Program-made: the position numbers and the translations under genes
The notes under the pieces: generated by a model
Told to the model about the DNA's origin: nothing
The model's database searches: none
What the model saw: the letters and a program-made list of their open reading frames with translations, nothing else
Part shown: positions 1 through 6,171 of the stretch, piece by piece
Layout: each line of letters begins with the position of its first letter
How positions within the stretch are numbered: the first letter of the stretch is position 1
Assembly: GCA_964561495.1 (NCBI GenBank)
Contig: CAZLPW010000051.1
Location: 1-14,887 of the forward strand
Reading direction: 5' to 3'
DNA: 14,887 nucleotides
From: CAZLPW01 sp964561495
Lineage (GTDB): Bacteria > Fidelibacterota > Marinisomatia > Marinisomatales > UBA1611

Positions 1-159
1 AGATCAATGATTACTCCTGAATTTGTAGGGCATACTCTTGGTGTACATAATGGGAATAAATTTATTCCTGTTTTTATATCTGAAAATATGGTGGGTCATA
101 AGCTAGGAGAATTTTCTCCTACTAGGACTTTTAGAATGCATTCTGGAGATAGGAAGTAA
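1..159 (+). CDS. rpsS: 30S ribosomal protein S19, C-terminal part (5' end outside window)
   Basis: The window opens in frame inside this gene. The 52 residues seen form the conserved second half of S19: ITPEFVGHTLGVHNG, then FIPVFISENMVGHKLGEF, then SPTRTF, ending in a short basic tail. S19 sits in the head of the small subunit next to S13 and contacts 16S rRNA near the A site. The stop TAA is at 157-159, and the rplV start follows after 3 bases, as expected for the S10-block order rplB-rpsS-rplV-rpsC. The missing N-terminal ~40 residues are off the left edge. The match to the family is essentially unambiguous. Confidence 0.97.
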   Translation, partial: RSMITPEFVGHTLGVHNGNKFIPVFISENMVGHKLGEFSPTRTFRMHSGDRK

Positions 160-162
160 CCT

Positions 163-507
163 ATGGAATCAAAAGCTAAAGCTATGCATATTAGGCAGTC
201 TCCAAGGAAAATTCGGAAGTCGATAGATACTATCAGGGGCTTGAGTGTTGGTGATGCGCTAAACTGCTTGCATTTTTCAACCGAAAAGGCTGCAGTAATC
301 ATTGAGAAAACGATCAGATCGGCTATATCAAATATGTTAAATAATCAAGATGATACTAATATTGACCCCAATTCATTGATTGTTAAAGAAGCATTTGTTA
401 ATGGAGGTCCTGTTATGAAGCGCTTTAGAGCTTCTGCAATGGGAAGGGTCTCTAGGCGTAGGCGTCCATCTAGTCATGTTGTAATTATTTTGAGTGATAA
501 AGGATAA
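163..507 (+). CDS. rplV: 50S ribosomal protein L22
   Basis: L22 is an early-assembly 23S rRNA-binding protein whose beta-hairpin lines the peptide exit tunnel. The 114-residue product has the usual length. It shows the RQSPRKIRKSIDTIRG start of the fold near residues 11-26 and the C-terminal hairpin and tail GGPVMKRFRASAMGRVSRRRRPSSHV at about residues 80-106 (split here as GGPVMKRFRASAMG then RVSRRRRPSSHV). The ATG at 163 is preceded by AGGAAG (151-156) inside the end of rpsS and lies 3 bases after the rpsS stop, so the two are translationally linked. The hairpin tip is where macrolide-resistance changes occur in other bacteria; nothing unusual is visible there. Confidence 0.97.
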   Translation: MESKAKAMHIRQSPRKIRKSIDTIRGLSVGDALNCLHFSTEKAAVIIEKTIRSAISNMLNNQDDTNIDPNSLIVKEAFVNGGPVMKRFRASAMGRVSRRRRPSSHVVIILSDKG

Positions 508-516
508 GAATTATTT

Positions 517-1164
517 ATGGGACAAAAAACACACCCTATTGGTTATAGATTAAGTGTTAACAAAAATTGGCTATCAAAATGGTATGCTTCAAAGAATAAT
601 TTCTCATCTGAATTAGAAGAAGATCTTAAAATTAGAAAATATATCAGTCATAGAATTCCAAATGCTGCTGTTTCTAAGGTAGAAATAGCTAGAACTTCCA
701 AGAGAGTTACTATAACAATATTCACGGCTAGGCCTGGTATTGTAATTGGTCGGGGTGGTGAAGAAGTTAATCGTCTAAAAAAAGAGATAAGGCAGTTGAC
801 CGATAATAAAGATGCTCAAATAAATATTTCAGAGATAAAAAGGCCTGAAATGGATGCTGCTTTAGTCGGTGCTAATATTGCCCATCAATTGAAGAAGAAG
901 ATATCTTATCGAAGGGTAGTGAATAAAACTATCCAATCAACTATGAGGATGGGTGCTGACGGAATTAGAATTAATGTTGCTGGTCGTCTTTGTGGTGTTG
1001 AAATAGCGCGGAGCGAAAAGTTTATGGATGGTAGTGTTCCACTGCATACATTAAGAGCAGATATAGATTATGCATTAACAGAAGCAAAAACTGCGTACGG
1101 AATTATTGGTATAAAAGTTTGGATTTGTAATGGCCAATTTGATAATAAAAGAAAAAATAGATAG
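517..1164 (+). CDS. rpsC: 30S ribosomal protein S3
   Basis: S3 lies at the mRNA entry side of the small-subunit head and has mRNA helicase activity together with S4 and S5. The 215-residue protein begins with the invariant GQKTHPIGYRL. It carries a type-2 KH domain with the GXXG loop as GRGG at residues 78-81, followed by the C-terminal S3 domain (RMGADGIRINVAGRLCGVEI, then TAYGIIGIKVWI). It ends soon after the fold with a short basic tail (DNKRKNR), so it is somewhat shorter than the 233-residue E. coli protein, which has a longer tail. The start ATG at 517 is 9 bases after rplV. Its TAG stop overlaps the GTG start of rplP by one base. Confidence 0.97.
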   Translation: MGQKTHPIGYRLSVNKNWLSKWYASKNNFSSELEEDLKIRKYISHRIPNAAVSKVEIARTSKRVTITIFTARPGIVIGRGGEEVNRLKKEIRQLTDNKDAQINISEIKRPEMDAALVGANIAHQLKKKISYRRVVNKTIQSTMRMGADGIRINVAGRLCGVEIARSEKFMDGSVPLHTLRADIDYALTEAKTAYGIIGIKVWICNGQFDNKRKNR

Positions 1165-1577
1165 TGTTAGAACCAAAAAAAATTAAGTATAGAAACCACC
1201 ATCGTGGTCATAGGCGAGGTATGGCGATGAGAGGTAATAAAGTGTCATTTGGTTCATATGGTTTAAAAGCGATGGAACCAGCTTGGGTAACAGCTAGGCA
1301 GATTGAGGCTTCTAGGATAGTAATCTCCCGAGTTGTTCGTAAAGTTGGTAAGATGTGGATACGAATTTTTCCAGATAAACCAATTACTGAGAGAGCTGCG
1401 GAGACTAGAATGGGTAAGGGTAAAGGTTCATTGGATCATTGGGTAGCGGTTGTGAAACCTGGTAGAGTAATGTTTGAGGTTGATGGAGTTACAAAAGAAG
1501 AAGCAGAAGAGGCATTTCGTAATGCAGGCCATAAATTGCCATTGAAGACTAAGGTTGTTGCAAGGAGGTCTTTCTAA
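1164..1577 (+). CDS. rplP: 50S ribosomal protein L16 (GTG start)
   Basis: L16 binds 23S rRNA at the base of the central protuberance and helps position tRNA in the A site. The 137-residue product has the family's normal length and landmarks: KIKYRNHHRGHRRG near the N-terminus, EPAWVTARQIEASR at about 38-51, and ETRMGKGKGSLDHWVAVV around 80-97. R82 corresponds to the arginine that is hydroxylated in E. coli L16. The start is GTG at 1164, sharing its G with the rpsC TAG stop. The alternative start is the internal ATG at Met20, which would delete conserved residues, so GTG is firm. The stop TAA overlaps the rpmC ATG by one base. Confidence 0.96.
   Translation: MLEPKKIKYRNHHRGHRRGMAMRGNKVSFGSYGLKAMEPAWVTARQIEASRIVISRVVRKVGKMWIRIFPDKPITERAAETRMGKGKGSLDHWVAVVKPGRVMFEVDGVTKEEAEEAFRNAGHKLPLKTKVVARRSF
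1562..1569 (+). promoter_or_regulatory. Strong Shine-Dalgarno for rpmC
   Basis: AAGGAGGT lies inside the last codons of rplP, with 7 bases between it and the rpmC ATG at 1577. This is a near-perfect complement to the 3' end of 16S rRNA. Confidence 0.8.
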
Positions 1578-1789
1578 TGAGAGCTAGTGAAATTCGTTTG
1601 TTGACCCAAATAGAAATAGAAGATAGGCTTAAAGAAAACTTTGAATCTATGCGGAATCTGCGTTTTCAGCAGGCTTTACAGCAGCTAGATAATCCTGCTT
1701 TAATAACTAAGACTAGAAAAGAAATTGCAAAAATAAAAACAATCCTTAATGAGTTAAAACGTGATAAAGAAACTGAGGATGAAAAATAA
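1577..1789 (+). CDS. rpmC: 50S ribosomal protein L29
   Basis: L29 is a small helical-hairpin protein beside the exit tunnel, next to L23, and helps form the docking area for trigger factor and SRP. The 70 residues begin MRASEIRLLTQIEIEDRL and continue with an N-terminal helix, the typical ENFESMRNLRFQQALQQL segment near 20-37, and the ALITKTRKEIAKIKTIL second helix. The C-terminus is a short acidic/lysine tail. The gene overlaps both neighbours by one base (TAATG at each end) and has its own strong ribosome binding site. This fits the conserved rplP-rpmC-rpsQ order. Confidence 0.95.
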   Translation: MRASEIRLLTQIEIEDRLKENFESMRNLRFQQALQQLDNPALITKTRKEIAKIKTILNELKRDKETEDEK

Positions 1790-2055
1790 TGTTAAGATCT
1801 GAAAAAAAACAAAATTTCATTGGAAAAGTTTTATCTGGAAAGATGGAGAAAACGGTTAATGTTGTAGTGACGAGGCAAGTTGCCCACCCTGTATACGGGA
1901 AGAGAGTAAAACGTTATAAGAAATACTTAGCCCATGTTTCTTCAGTAGTACCAAATGTTGGAGATGTGGTTAAAATCACGTCTACAAGGCCAATAAGTAA
2001 AAGAAAAAGATGGCGAGTTGTTCAAATTCTTCAAAAAGCTGTAAAAATAGGTTGA
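1789..2055 (+). CDS. rpsQ: 30S ribosomal protein S17
   Basis: S17 is an OB-fold primary 16S rRNA-binding protein of the small-subunit body. The 88-residue product shows FIGKVLSGKMEKTVNVVV at about 10-27, then the HPVYGKRVKRYKKYLAH loop and NVGDVVKITSTRPISKRKRWRV (seen as NVGDVVKI then TRPISKRKRWRV), which are classic S17 signatures. The length is normal. The ATG at 1789 shares its first base with the rpmC stop. No separate ribosome binding site of note is visible, so it is probably coupled to rpmC translation. Confidence 0.96.
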   Translation: MLRSEKKQNFIGKVLSGKMEKTVNVVVTRQVAHPVYGKRVKRYKKYLAHVSSVVPNVGDVVKITSTRPISKRKRWRVVQILQKAVKIG

Positions 2056-2059
2056 TTTT

Positions 2060-2428
2060 ATGGTTCAAGCTGAAACTAGATTAAAAGTAGCAGATAATAC
2101 AGGTGCAAAAGAAATACTTTGTTTTAAAGTTCTCGGAGGTTCTGGGCGCAAATATGCCTCTATTGGAGATCAGATTGTTGTCTCAATAAAGAAAGCATTA
2201 CCTGATGGAATGGTGAAAAAAGGTGATGTATGTAGAGCTGTTGTAGTTAGGACTAGAAAGGAGATACAAAGGAAGGATGGTAGTTTTATTAGATTTGATG
2301 ATAATGCTGCGGTAATTTTAGATGGGCAAGGAGAACCGAGGGGTACTAGAATTTTTGGCCCTGTTGCCCGTGAACTGCGTAGAGGTGGTTTTATGCGAAT
2401 AGTATCCATGGCTCCAGAGGTGATTTAG
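2060..2428 (+). CDS. rplN: 50S ribosomal protein L14
   Basis: L14 binds 23S rRNA at the subunit interface, contacting L19 and 16S helix 14; it is also the docking site of the silencing factor RsfS. The 122-residue protein matches the family throughout: VADNTGAKEILCFKVLGG near 10-27, KKGDVCRAVVVRTRKEI, DGSFIRFDDNAAVIL, and the C-terminal GTRIFGPVARELR and MRIVSMAPEVI. The ATG at 2060 is 4 bases after the rpsQ stop. Its last codons contain the strong ribosome binding site of rplX. Confidence 0.97.
   Translation: MVQAETRLKVADNTGAKEILCFKVLGGSGRKYASIGDQIVVSIKKALPDGMVKKGDVCRAVVVRTRKEIQRKDGSFIRFDDNAAVILDGQGEPRGTRIFGPVARELRRGGFMRIVSMAPEVI
2417..2424 (+). promoter_or_regulatory. Strong Shine-Dalgarno for rplX
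   Basis: GAGGTGAT lies within the last codons of rplN, 5 bases before the rplX ATG at 2430. It pairs over 8 bases with the 16S rRNA 3' end and is one of the longest matches in the window. Confidence 0.8.
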
Positions 2429-2429
2429 A

Positions 2430-2738
2430 ATGAATATAAGAAGTGGGATGATTGTAAGAGTTCTAAGTGGAAATCATAAAGGTTTAGAAGGGAAAGTTTT
2501 GAATGTGTTCCCAAAGAAAAATAGGGTAATTATTGAAGGTGTCAATTTGATAAAAAAAACAACTAGGCCAACTCAGGCTAATCCTAATGGTGGTATAATT
2601 GAGAAGGAAGCTTCTATACACATTTCCAATGTGATGCTTCTTCATAATGGTGAGGTTACTAAAATTGGGTATAAAATTCTTAATGATGGTAGCAAAGTAA
2701 GAATATCAAAAAAAACAAAAGAAGAATTAAATATTTAA
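2430..2738 (+). CDS. rplX: 50S ribosomal protein L24
   Basis: L24 is an assembly-initiating 23S rRNA-binding protein near the exit of the peptide tunnel. The 102-residue product has an N-terminal KOW motif, with SGMIVRVLSGNHKGLEGKV at about residues 5-23. This is followed by the VIIEGVNLIKKTTRP segment and QANPNGGIIEKEASIHISNV, both typical of bacterial L24. The C-terminal part is short and lysine-rich. The start is ATG at 2430, one base after the rplN stop, with an excellent ribosome binding site. The stop is one base before rplE. Confidence 0.96.
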   Translation: MNIRSGMIVRVLSGNHKGLEGKVLNVFPKKNRVIIEGVNLIKKTTRPTQANPNGGIIEKEASIHISNVMLLHNGEVTKIGYKILNDGSKVRISKKTKEELNI

Positions 2739-2739
2739 T

Positions 2740-3381
2740 ATGGCTGACAAAAATCAAAAATCAAATAAAAAACCTAATCAGGGATCTAAAAAAAATATTA
2801 CTGTTGTTCCAAGATTGCGTTCTCTTTATCTAGAAAAGGTCATTCCTTCTCTAGTAAAGCGTTTTGATTATACTAATGTAATGGATGTTCCAAAGATAGT
2901 ATCTATATCTATAAACATGGGCATTGGAGATGGGAAAACTAATTCTAAGGCGATAGATAGTGCTATAAATGAACTGACTCTAATTGCGGGTCAAAAGCCA
3001 GTTGTTACATTATCAAAAAAAGATATTTCTAATTTTAAAATAAGGAAAGGTTGGCCTGTTGGTTGTAAGGTTACATTGCGGTCCTCAAAAATGTATGAAT
3101 TTTTAGATAGACTTATCTCTGTAGCTCTTCCAAGGACTCGTGATTTTCGGGGTTTATCTTTTAAGTCTTTCGATGGTTTTGGTAATTATAATTTTGGAAT
3201 TCAGGAGCAGATTATTTTTACTGAAATAGATTATGATAAAATTGAGGCTATTAATGGGATGAATGTTACCATAGTTACTTCAGCAAAATCAGATAATGAA
3301 GCTTATTGGCTTCTAATGGAAATGGGATTGCCATTGAGGCAAAATTCTTTAAATCCTGAGTTAGATAAGGAGGTAGCTTAA
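2740..3381 (+). CDS. rplE: 50S ribosomal protein L5 with N-terminal extension
   Basis: L5 binds 5S rRNA with L18 and forms the B1b bridge to S13 and P-site tRNA. The conserved body is clear: VIPSLVKRFDYTNVMDVPKI, INMGIGDG, AGQKPVVTLSKKDISNFKIR, RDFRGLSFKSFDGFGNYNFG and EQIIFTEIDYDKI. At 213 residues it is longer than the usual ~180. The first ~22 residues (MADKNQKSNKKPNQGSKK and on) are lysine-, asparagine- and glutamine-rich and precede the canonical start, which would align near V23. About 11 extra residues follow the normal C-terminus. The ATG at 2740 is one base after the rplX stop; a TTG at 2815 could give a shorter protein but would lose the conserved PRL. The stop overlaps rpsN by one base. 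Confidence 0.95.
   Translation: MADKNQKSNKKPNQGSKKNITVVPRLRSLYLEKVIPSLVKRFDYTNVMDVPKIVSISINMGIGDGKTNSKAIDSAINELTLIAGQKPVVTLSKKDISNFKIRKGWPVGCKVTLRSSKMYEFLDRLISVALPRTRDFRGLSFKSFDGFGNYNFGIQEQIIFTEIDYDKIEAINGMNVTIVTSAKSDNEAYWLLMEMGLPLRQNSLNPELDKEVA
3367..3374 (+). promoter_or_regulatory. Strong Shine-Dalgarno for rpsN
   Basis: AAGGAGGT lies in the last codons of rplE, with 6 bases between it and the rpsN ATG at 3381. It is a near-perfect anti-SD complement. Confidence 0.8.
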
Positions 3382-3686
3382 TGGCAAAAAAATCAAAAAT
3401 AGCTCGAGAAAAACATCTTGAAGATTTAGTAGCTAAGTATGCTGAAAAACGTTCAGAATTAAAATCTATAATATCAAATCCAAATTCTAGTTATGAAGAA
3501 AAAGAGCAGGCTGTTTTAAAATTAGATAATATGCCTAGAAAATCCAGTTCAATAAGATTAAGAAAAAGATGTTTTATCACTGGAAGACCTAGGGGTGTGA
3601 TTGGAAGATTTAAGCTTTCTAGATTATGTTTTAGAGAAATGGCGTTAAGGGGAGAAATTCCTGGCGTTACAAAAGCAAGTTGGTAG
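3381..3686 (+). CDS. rpsN: 30S ribosomal protein S14, long zinc-free type
   Basis: S14 is a late-assembly protein of the 30S head, near S3 and S10. The 101-residue length is that of the long, zinc-independent class, unlike the 61-residue four-cysteine class. Landmarks are the charged helical N-terminal half, then RKRCFITGRPRG at 61-72, FKLSRLCFREMALRG at 77-91, and the terminal GEIPGVTKASW. Of the four cysteines of the zinc class, C64 and C83 remain in the corresponding positions; the other two are Thr and Ser, so no complete zinc ribbon exists. The start overlaps the rplE stop by one base (TAATG) and has a strong ribosome binding site. Confidence 0.96.
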   Translation: MAKKSKIAREKHLEDLVAKYAEKRSELKSIISNPNSSYEEKEQAVLKLDNMPRKSSSIRLRKRCFITGRPRGVIGRFKLSRLCFREMALRGEIPGVTKASW

Positions 3687-3700
3687 AATAGGAGACAATA

Positions 3701-4102
3701 ATGTCAATGTCAGATCCGATTTCAGATTTTTTAACTAGAATTAGGAATGGTTTTTCTTCTAATAAAAAATGGGTTGATATCCCTAGCAGTAAAATTAAAA
3801 AAAGGATTTCTTTAGTTTTGAAGGAAGAAAAATATATTGACGATTTTTATTTTATTTCTGATGGTGATAATAAGGAGACTATTCGAATATTTTTGCGTTA
3901 TGATTATAATGGGGATTCCACTATTGATTATATAAATCGTGTTAGTCGCCCTGGTCTTCGCGTTTATGTTGGTGCAGGACAAATTCCAAGAGTATTAGAT
4001 GGTCTTGGAATCTCTATTTTATCTACATCAAAAGGTGTTATGTCCAATAAAACAGCCAAAAAATTGAATATTGGTGGTGAAATTCTATGTGAGGTGTTTT
4101 AA
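3701..4102 (+). CDS. rpsH: 30S ribosomal protein S8
   Basis: S8 is a primary 16S rRNA-binding protein of the central domain and the translational repressor of the spc operon in E. coli. The 133-residue product starts MSMSDPISDFLTRIRNG and ends with the diagnostic block ISILSTSKGVMSNKTAKKLN then IGGEILCEVF. AGGAG at 3690-3694 is 6 bases before the ATG at 3701, which decides against the second in-frame ATG at 3707. I could not confirm an S8-type autoregulatory hairpin around rplE. The stop TAA is immediately followed by the TTG start of rplF. Confidence 0.96.
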   Translation: MSMSDPISDFLTRIRNGFSSNKKWVDIPSSKIKKRISLVLKEEKYIDDFYFISDGDNKETIRIFLRYDYNGDSTIDYINRVSRPGLRVYVGAGQIPRVLDGLGISILSTSKGVMSNKTAKKLNIGGEILCEVF

Positions 4103-4645
4103 TTGTCTAGAGTTGGCAATTCTCCTATTCTGATACCCAAAGAGGTCTCTATTAATATTAAAGAAAATAATATTAATGTGAGTGGGCCTAAAGGAAATCT
4201 AGATTTTGTTTTTGATTTAAATATTACTGTTGAACATAATGATGATAAAATTATTGTTAGTCGAAAATTTGATTCTGCCCAAAATCGATCTTTGCATGGT
4301 ACTACTCGCCAAATGATTAATAACCTAATTATTGGTGTAAATGAAGGCTTTTCAAAGAAGTTAGAGTTAATTGGTGTTGGTTATCAAGCTACTATGGAGG
4401 GAAAGCGTTTAAAGTTGCAATTGGGATATTCTCACGATATATATTTTGATACGCCTGATGAAATAATAATATCTGTTGAAAAAAATATTTTAAAAGTTGA
4501 AGGAATAAATAAGCAGTTAGTTGGTGCTGTAGCTGCAAAAATAAGGTCTTTTAGAAAACCAGAGCCATATAAAGGAAAAGGTGTACGGTATATAGATGAG
4601 TATGTACGAATTAAACAAGGGAAAACTGTTGGTGGAGCACAGTAA
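4103..4645 (+). CDS. rplF: 50S ribosomal protein L6 (TTG start)
   Basis: L6 binds helix 97 of 23S rRNA near the sarcin-ricin loop and the factor-binding site. The 180-residue protein has the duplicated L6 fold. The N-terminal unit begins SRVGNSPILIPKEV and includes VSGPKGNLDF; the second unit has KLELIGVGYQATMEGKRLKL and LGYSH. The C-terminus is the typical KIRSFRKPEPYKGKGVRYID, followed by a basic tail ending KQGKTVGG. The TTG at 4103 directly abuts the rpsH TAA. It aligns exactly with the family's start residue (MSRVG), and no ATG or GTG would preserve the N-terminus. Confidence 0.95.
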   Translation: MSRVGNSPILIPKEVSINIKENNINVSGPKGNLDFVFDLNITVEHNDDKIIVSRKFDSAQNRSLHGTTRQMINNLIIGVNEGFSKKLELIGVGYQATMEGKRLKLQLGYSHDIYFDTPDEIIISVEKNILKVEGINKQLVGAVAAKIRSFRKPEPYKGKGVRYIDEYVRIKQGKTVGGAQ

Positions 4646-4651
4646 TTAATT

Positions 4652-5023
4652 ATGTCTAGTAAAAAATCAATTATTCGCCGTAATCAAAGGAGAAGAAATA
4701 GAAGCAAGAAAACTTCGGTAAGGCATCCTGTACGAAATAGGTTGGTCGTATTTAGAAGCTTAAAACATTTTGAAGCACAAATAATAGATGACTTTGAAGG
4801 TAAAACAATTATCTCGGTTTCATCAAAAGAGAAGAAGCTGAAACAGATGATAAAAAAAGGAGACAATAAAGTAACAATAAGTAGACTAATTGGATCTGAA
4901 TTAGCAAAAAGAGCAAAAAAGAAAAAGTTGTCTAATATTGTTTTAGACCGTAATGGTTATCCTTACCATGGTAGAGTTGAAGCATTTGCAAGTGCAATAA
5001 GATCAGAAGGTATAAAATTTTAA
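4652..5023 (+). CDS. rplR: 50S ribosomal protein L18
   Basis: L18 joins 5S rRNA to the central protuberance together with L5. The 123-residue product has the usual arginine/lysine-rich flexible N-terminus (RRNQRRRNRSKKTSVRHP at about residues 9-26). The fold follows with NRLVVFRSLKHFEAQIIDD, then ISRLIGSELAKRAKKKKLSN, and the closing signature VLDRNGYPYHGRVEAFA. The ATG at 4652 is 6 bases after the rplF stop. The 19-base gap to rpsE, one of the longer gaps in the ribosomal block, carries the rpsE ribosome binding site. Confidence 0.96.
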   Translation: MSSKKSIIRRNQRRRNRSKKTSVRHPVRNRLVVFRSLKHFEAQIIDDFEGKTIISVSSKEKKLKQMIKKGDNKVTISRLIGSELAKRAKKKKLSNIVLDRNGYPYHGRVEAFASAIRSEGIKF

Positions 5024-5027
5024 TTAT

Positions 5028-5035
5028 AAAGGGAG
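5028..5035 (+). promoter_or_regulatory. Shine-Dalgarno supporting the TTG start of rpsE
   Basis: AAAGGGAG lies in the rplR-rpsE gap with 7 bases before the TTG at 5043. It supports that non-ATG start. Confidence 0.7.
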
Positions 5036-5042
5036 TTGTAAT

Positions 5043-5546
5043 TTGGCAATAATAAATCCAGCAGAACTTGATTTAAAAGAAGAAATAGTTGTTAAAATTA
5101 ATCGAACTGCAAAAGTGACCTCTAGAGGTAAAAGGTTTAGGTTTTCTGCCCTTGTTGTTGTTGGTGATGGAAATGGCTATGTGGGTGTTGGGCAAGGCAA
5201 GGCTAACGAGGTGTTGCTTGCTATCCAGAAGGGTAAGGAAGCTGCAAAGCAAAATATAATTAAAGTATCTTTAGTGAATGGTACTATCCCGCATAAAATT
5301 ATTGGTAAGCATGGTTCGAGTAGGGTTATGCTTAAGCCTGCTGCGCCTGGTACAGGGATTATTGCTAGTACACCAGTTCGTGCTGTAATGGAGCAGGTAG
5401 GCGTTCAAAATATTCTTACAAAACGTTTGGGTTCTAAAAACCCAATAAATTTGACGCATGCTACAATGGAAGCATTGCAAAGGATGAAAGATGCTGTATC
5501 TATAGCAAACAAACGTGGGTTATCAATTAGTGAGGTATTTGCATAG
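5043..5546 (+). CDS. rpsE: 30S ribosomal protein S5 (TTG start)
   Basis: S5 contributes to the mRNA entry channel and decoding fidelity, contacting S4 and S8. The 167-residue protein has the N-terminal dsRNA-binding-like domain with the glycine-rich loop GDGNGYVGVGQGKANEV at about 41-57. The C-terminal domain carries GSSRVMLKPAAPGTGI, VRAVMEQVGVQNILTKRLGS and THATMEALQRM. The TTG at 5043 has a ribosome binding site at 5028-5035. No ATG lies between the rplR stop and the conserved domain, so the start is well supported. The stop TAG shares its G with the GTG start of rpmD. Confidence 0.96.
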   Translation: MAIINPAELDLKEEIVVKINRTAKVTSRGKRFRFSALVVVGDGNGYVGVGQGKANEVLLAIQKGKEAAKQNIIKVSLVNGTIPHKIIGKHGSSRVMLKPAAPGTGIIASTPVRAVMEQVGVQNILTKRLGSKNPINLTHATMEALQRMKDAVSIANKRGLSISEVFA

Positions 5547-5737
5547 TGGCAAAAAAGAATAAGATACTAAAGTTAACTCAAATTAAAAGTTCAATAGGCT
5601 ATAAGCCAAAAGCGAAAGCAACGCTAAAAGCACTGGGTTTGAGAAAGATTAGTCATGTAGTTGAAAAAAATGATTCTCCTTCCATAAGAGGAATGATTAA
5701 TAGTATTCCATATCTTTTAAAAGTTGAAGAAAAATGA
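5546..5737 (+). CDS. rpmD: 50S ribosomal protein L30 (GTG start)
   Basis: L30 is a small 23S rRNA-binding protein of the large subunit. The 63-residue product fits the family: a short lysine-rich N-terminus (MAKKNKILKLTQIKSSIGYK), the ATLKALGLRKISHVVEKNDS core near 25-44, and RGMINSIPYLLKVEE at the end. The GTG at 5546 overlaps the rpsE stop by one base. Its stop overlaps the rplO start by four bases (ATGA). The rpsE-rpmD-rplO order is the standard spc arrangement, which makes the call secure despite the small size. Confidence 0.95.
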   Translation: MAKKNKILKLTQIKSSIGYKPKAKATLKALGLRKISHVVEKNDSPSIRGMINSIPYLLKVEEK

Positions 5738-6171
5738 AATTAAATGAATTATCGCCAGCTCCTGGCTCCATTAGAAACACTAAACGCAGAGGTCGTGGTC
5801 ATGGGTCTGGGCTCGGAAAATCTGCAGGCAGGGGCAATAAGGGTGCTGGTCAAAGAAGTGGTTTTAAGCGTCGTCCTTGGTTTGAAGGTGGCCAAATGCC
5901 TCTAGCTAGAAGGCTACCTATGAGGGGTTTTACAAATAATTTTAGAAAAGAATTTCAAATAGTGAATTTAAAAAATTTAGATAAACTTGGTTTGAAAAAG
6001 GTTGATTCTAAAGTATTATTTGATCATGGTTTAATATCATCAGCTCTAAAGCCTGTGAAACTATTAGGCTTTGGAGATATTAAATCAAAGATTGATATTG
6101 AAGTAAGCGCCTGTAGTGAATCAGCAAAGAATAAAGTTGAAAAATCTGGGGGTACAATTACACTGCAATGA
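5734..6171 (+). CDS. rplO: 50S ribosomal protein L15
   Basis: L15 is a large-subunit assembly protein with a long basic N-terminal extension that threads through 23S rRNA. The 145 residues begin MKLNELSPAPGSI, followed by the glycine/arginine-rich segment RRGRGHGSGLGKSAGRGNKG at about 18-37 and RSGFKRRPWFEGGQMPLARR. The globular C-terminal domain ends KVEKSGGTITLQ. It overlaps rpmD by four bases at its start (ATGA) and secY by four bases at its end, so termination-reinitiation coupling is likely across both junctions. Confidence 0.96.
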   Translation: MKLNELSPAPGSIRNTKRRGRGHGSGLGKSAGRGNKGAGQRSGFKRRPWFEGGQMPLARRLPMRGFTNNFRKEFQIVNLKNLDKLGLKKVDSKVLFDHGLISSALKPVKLLGFGDIKSKIDIEVSACSESAKNKVEKSGGTITLQ

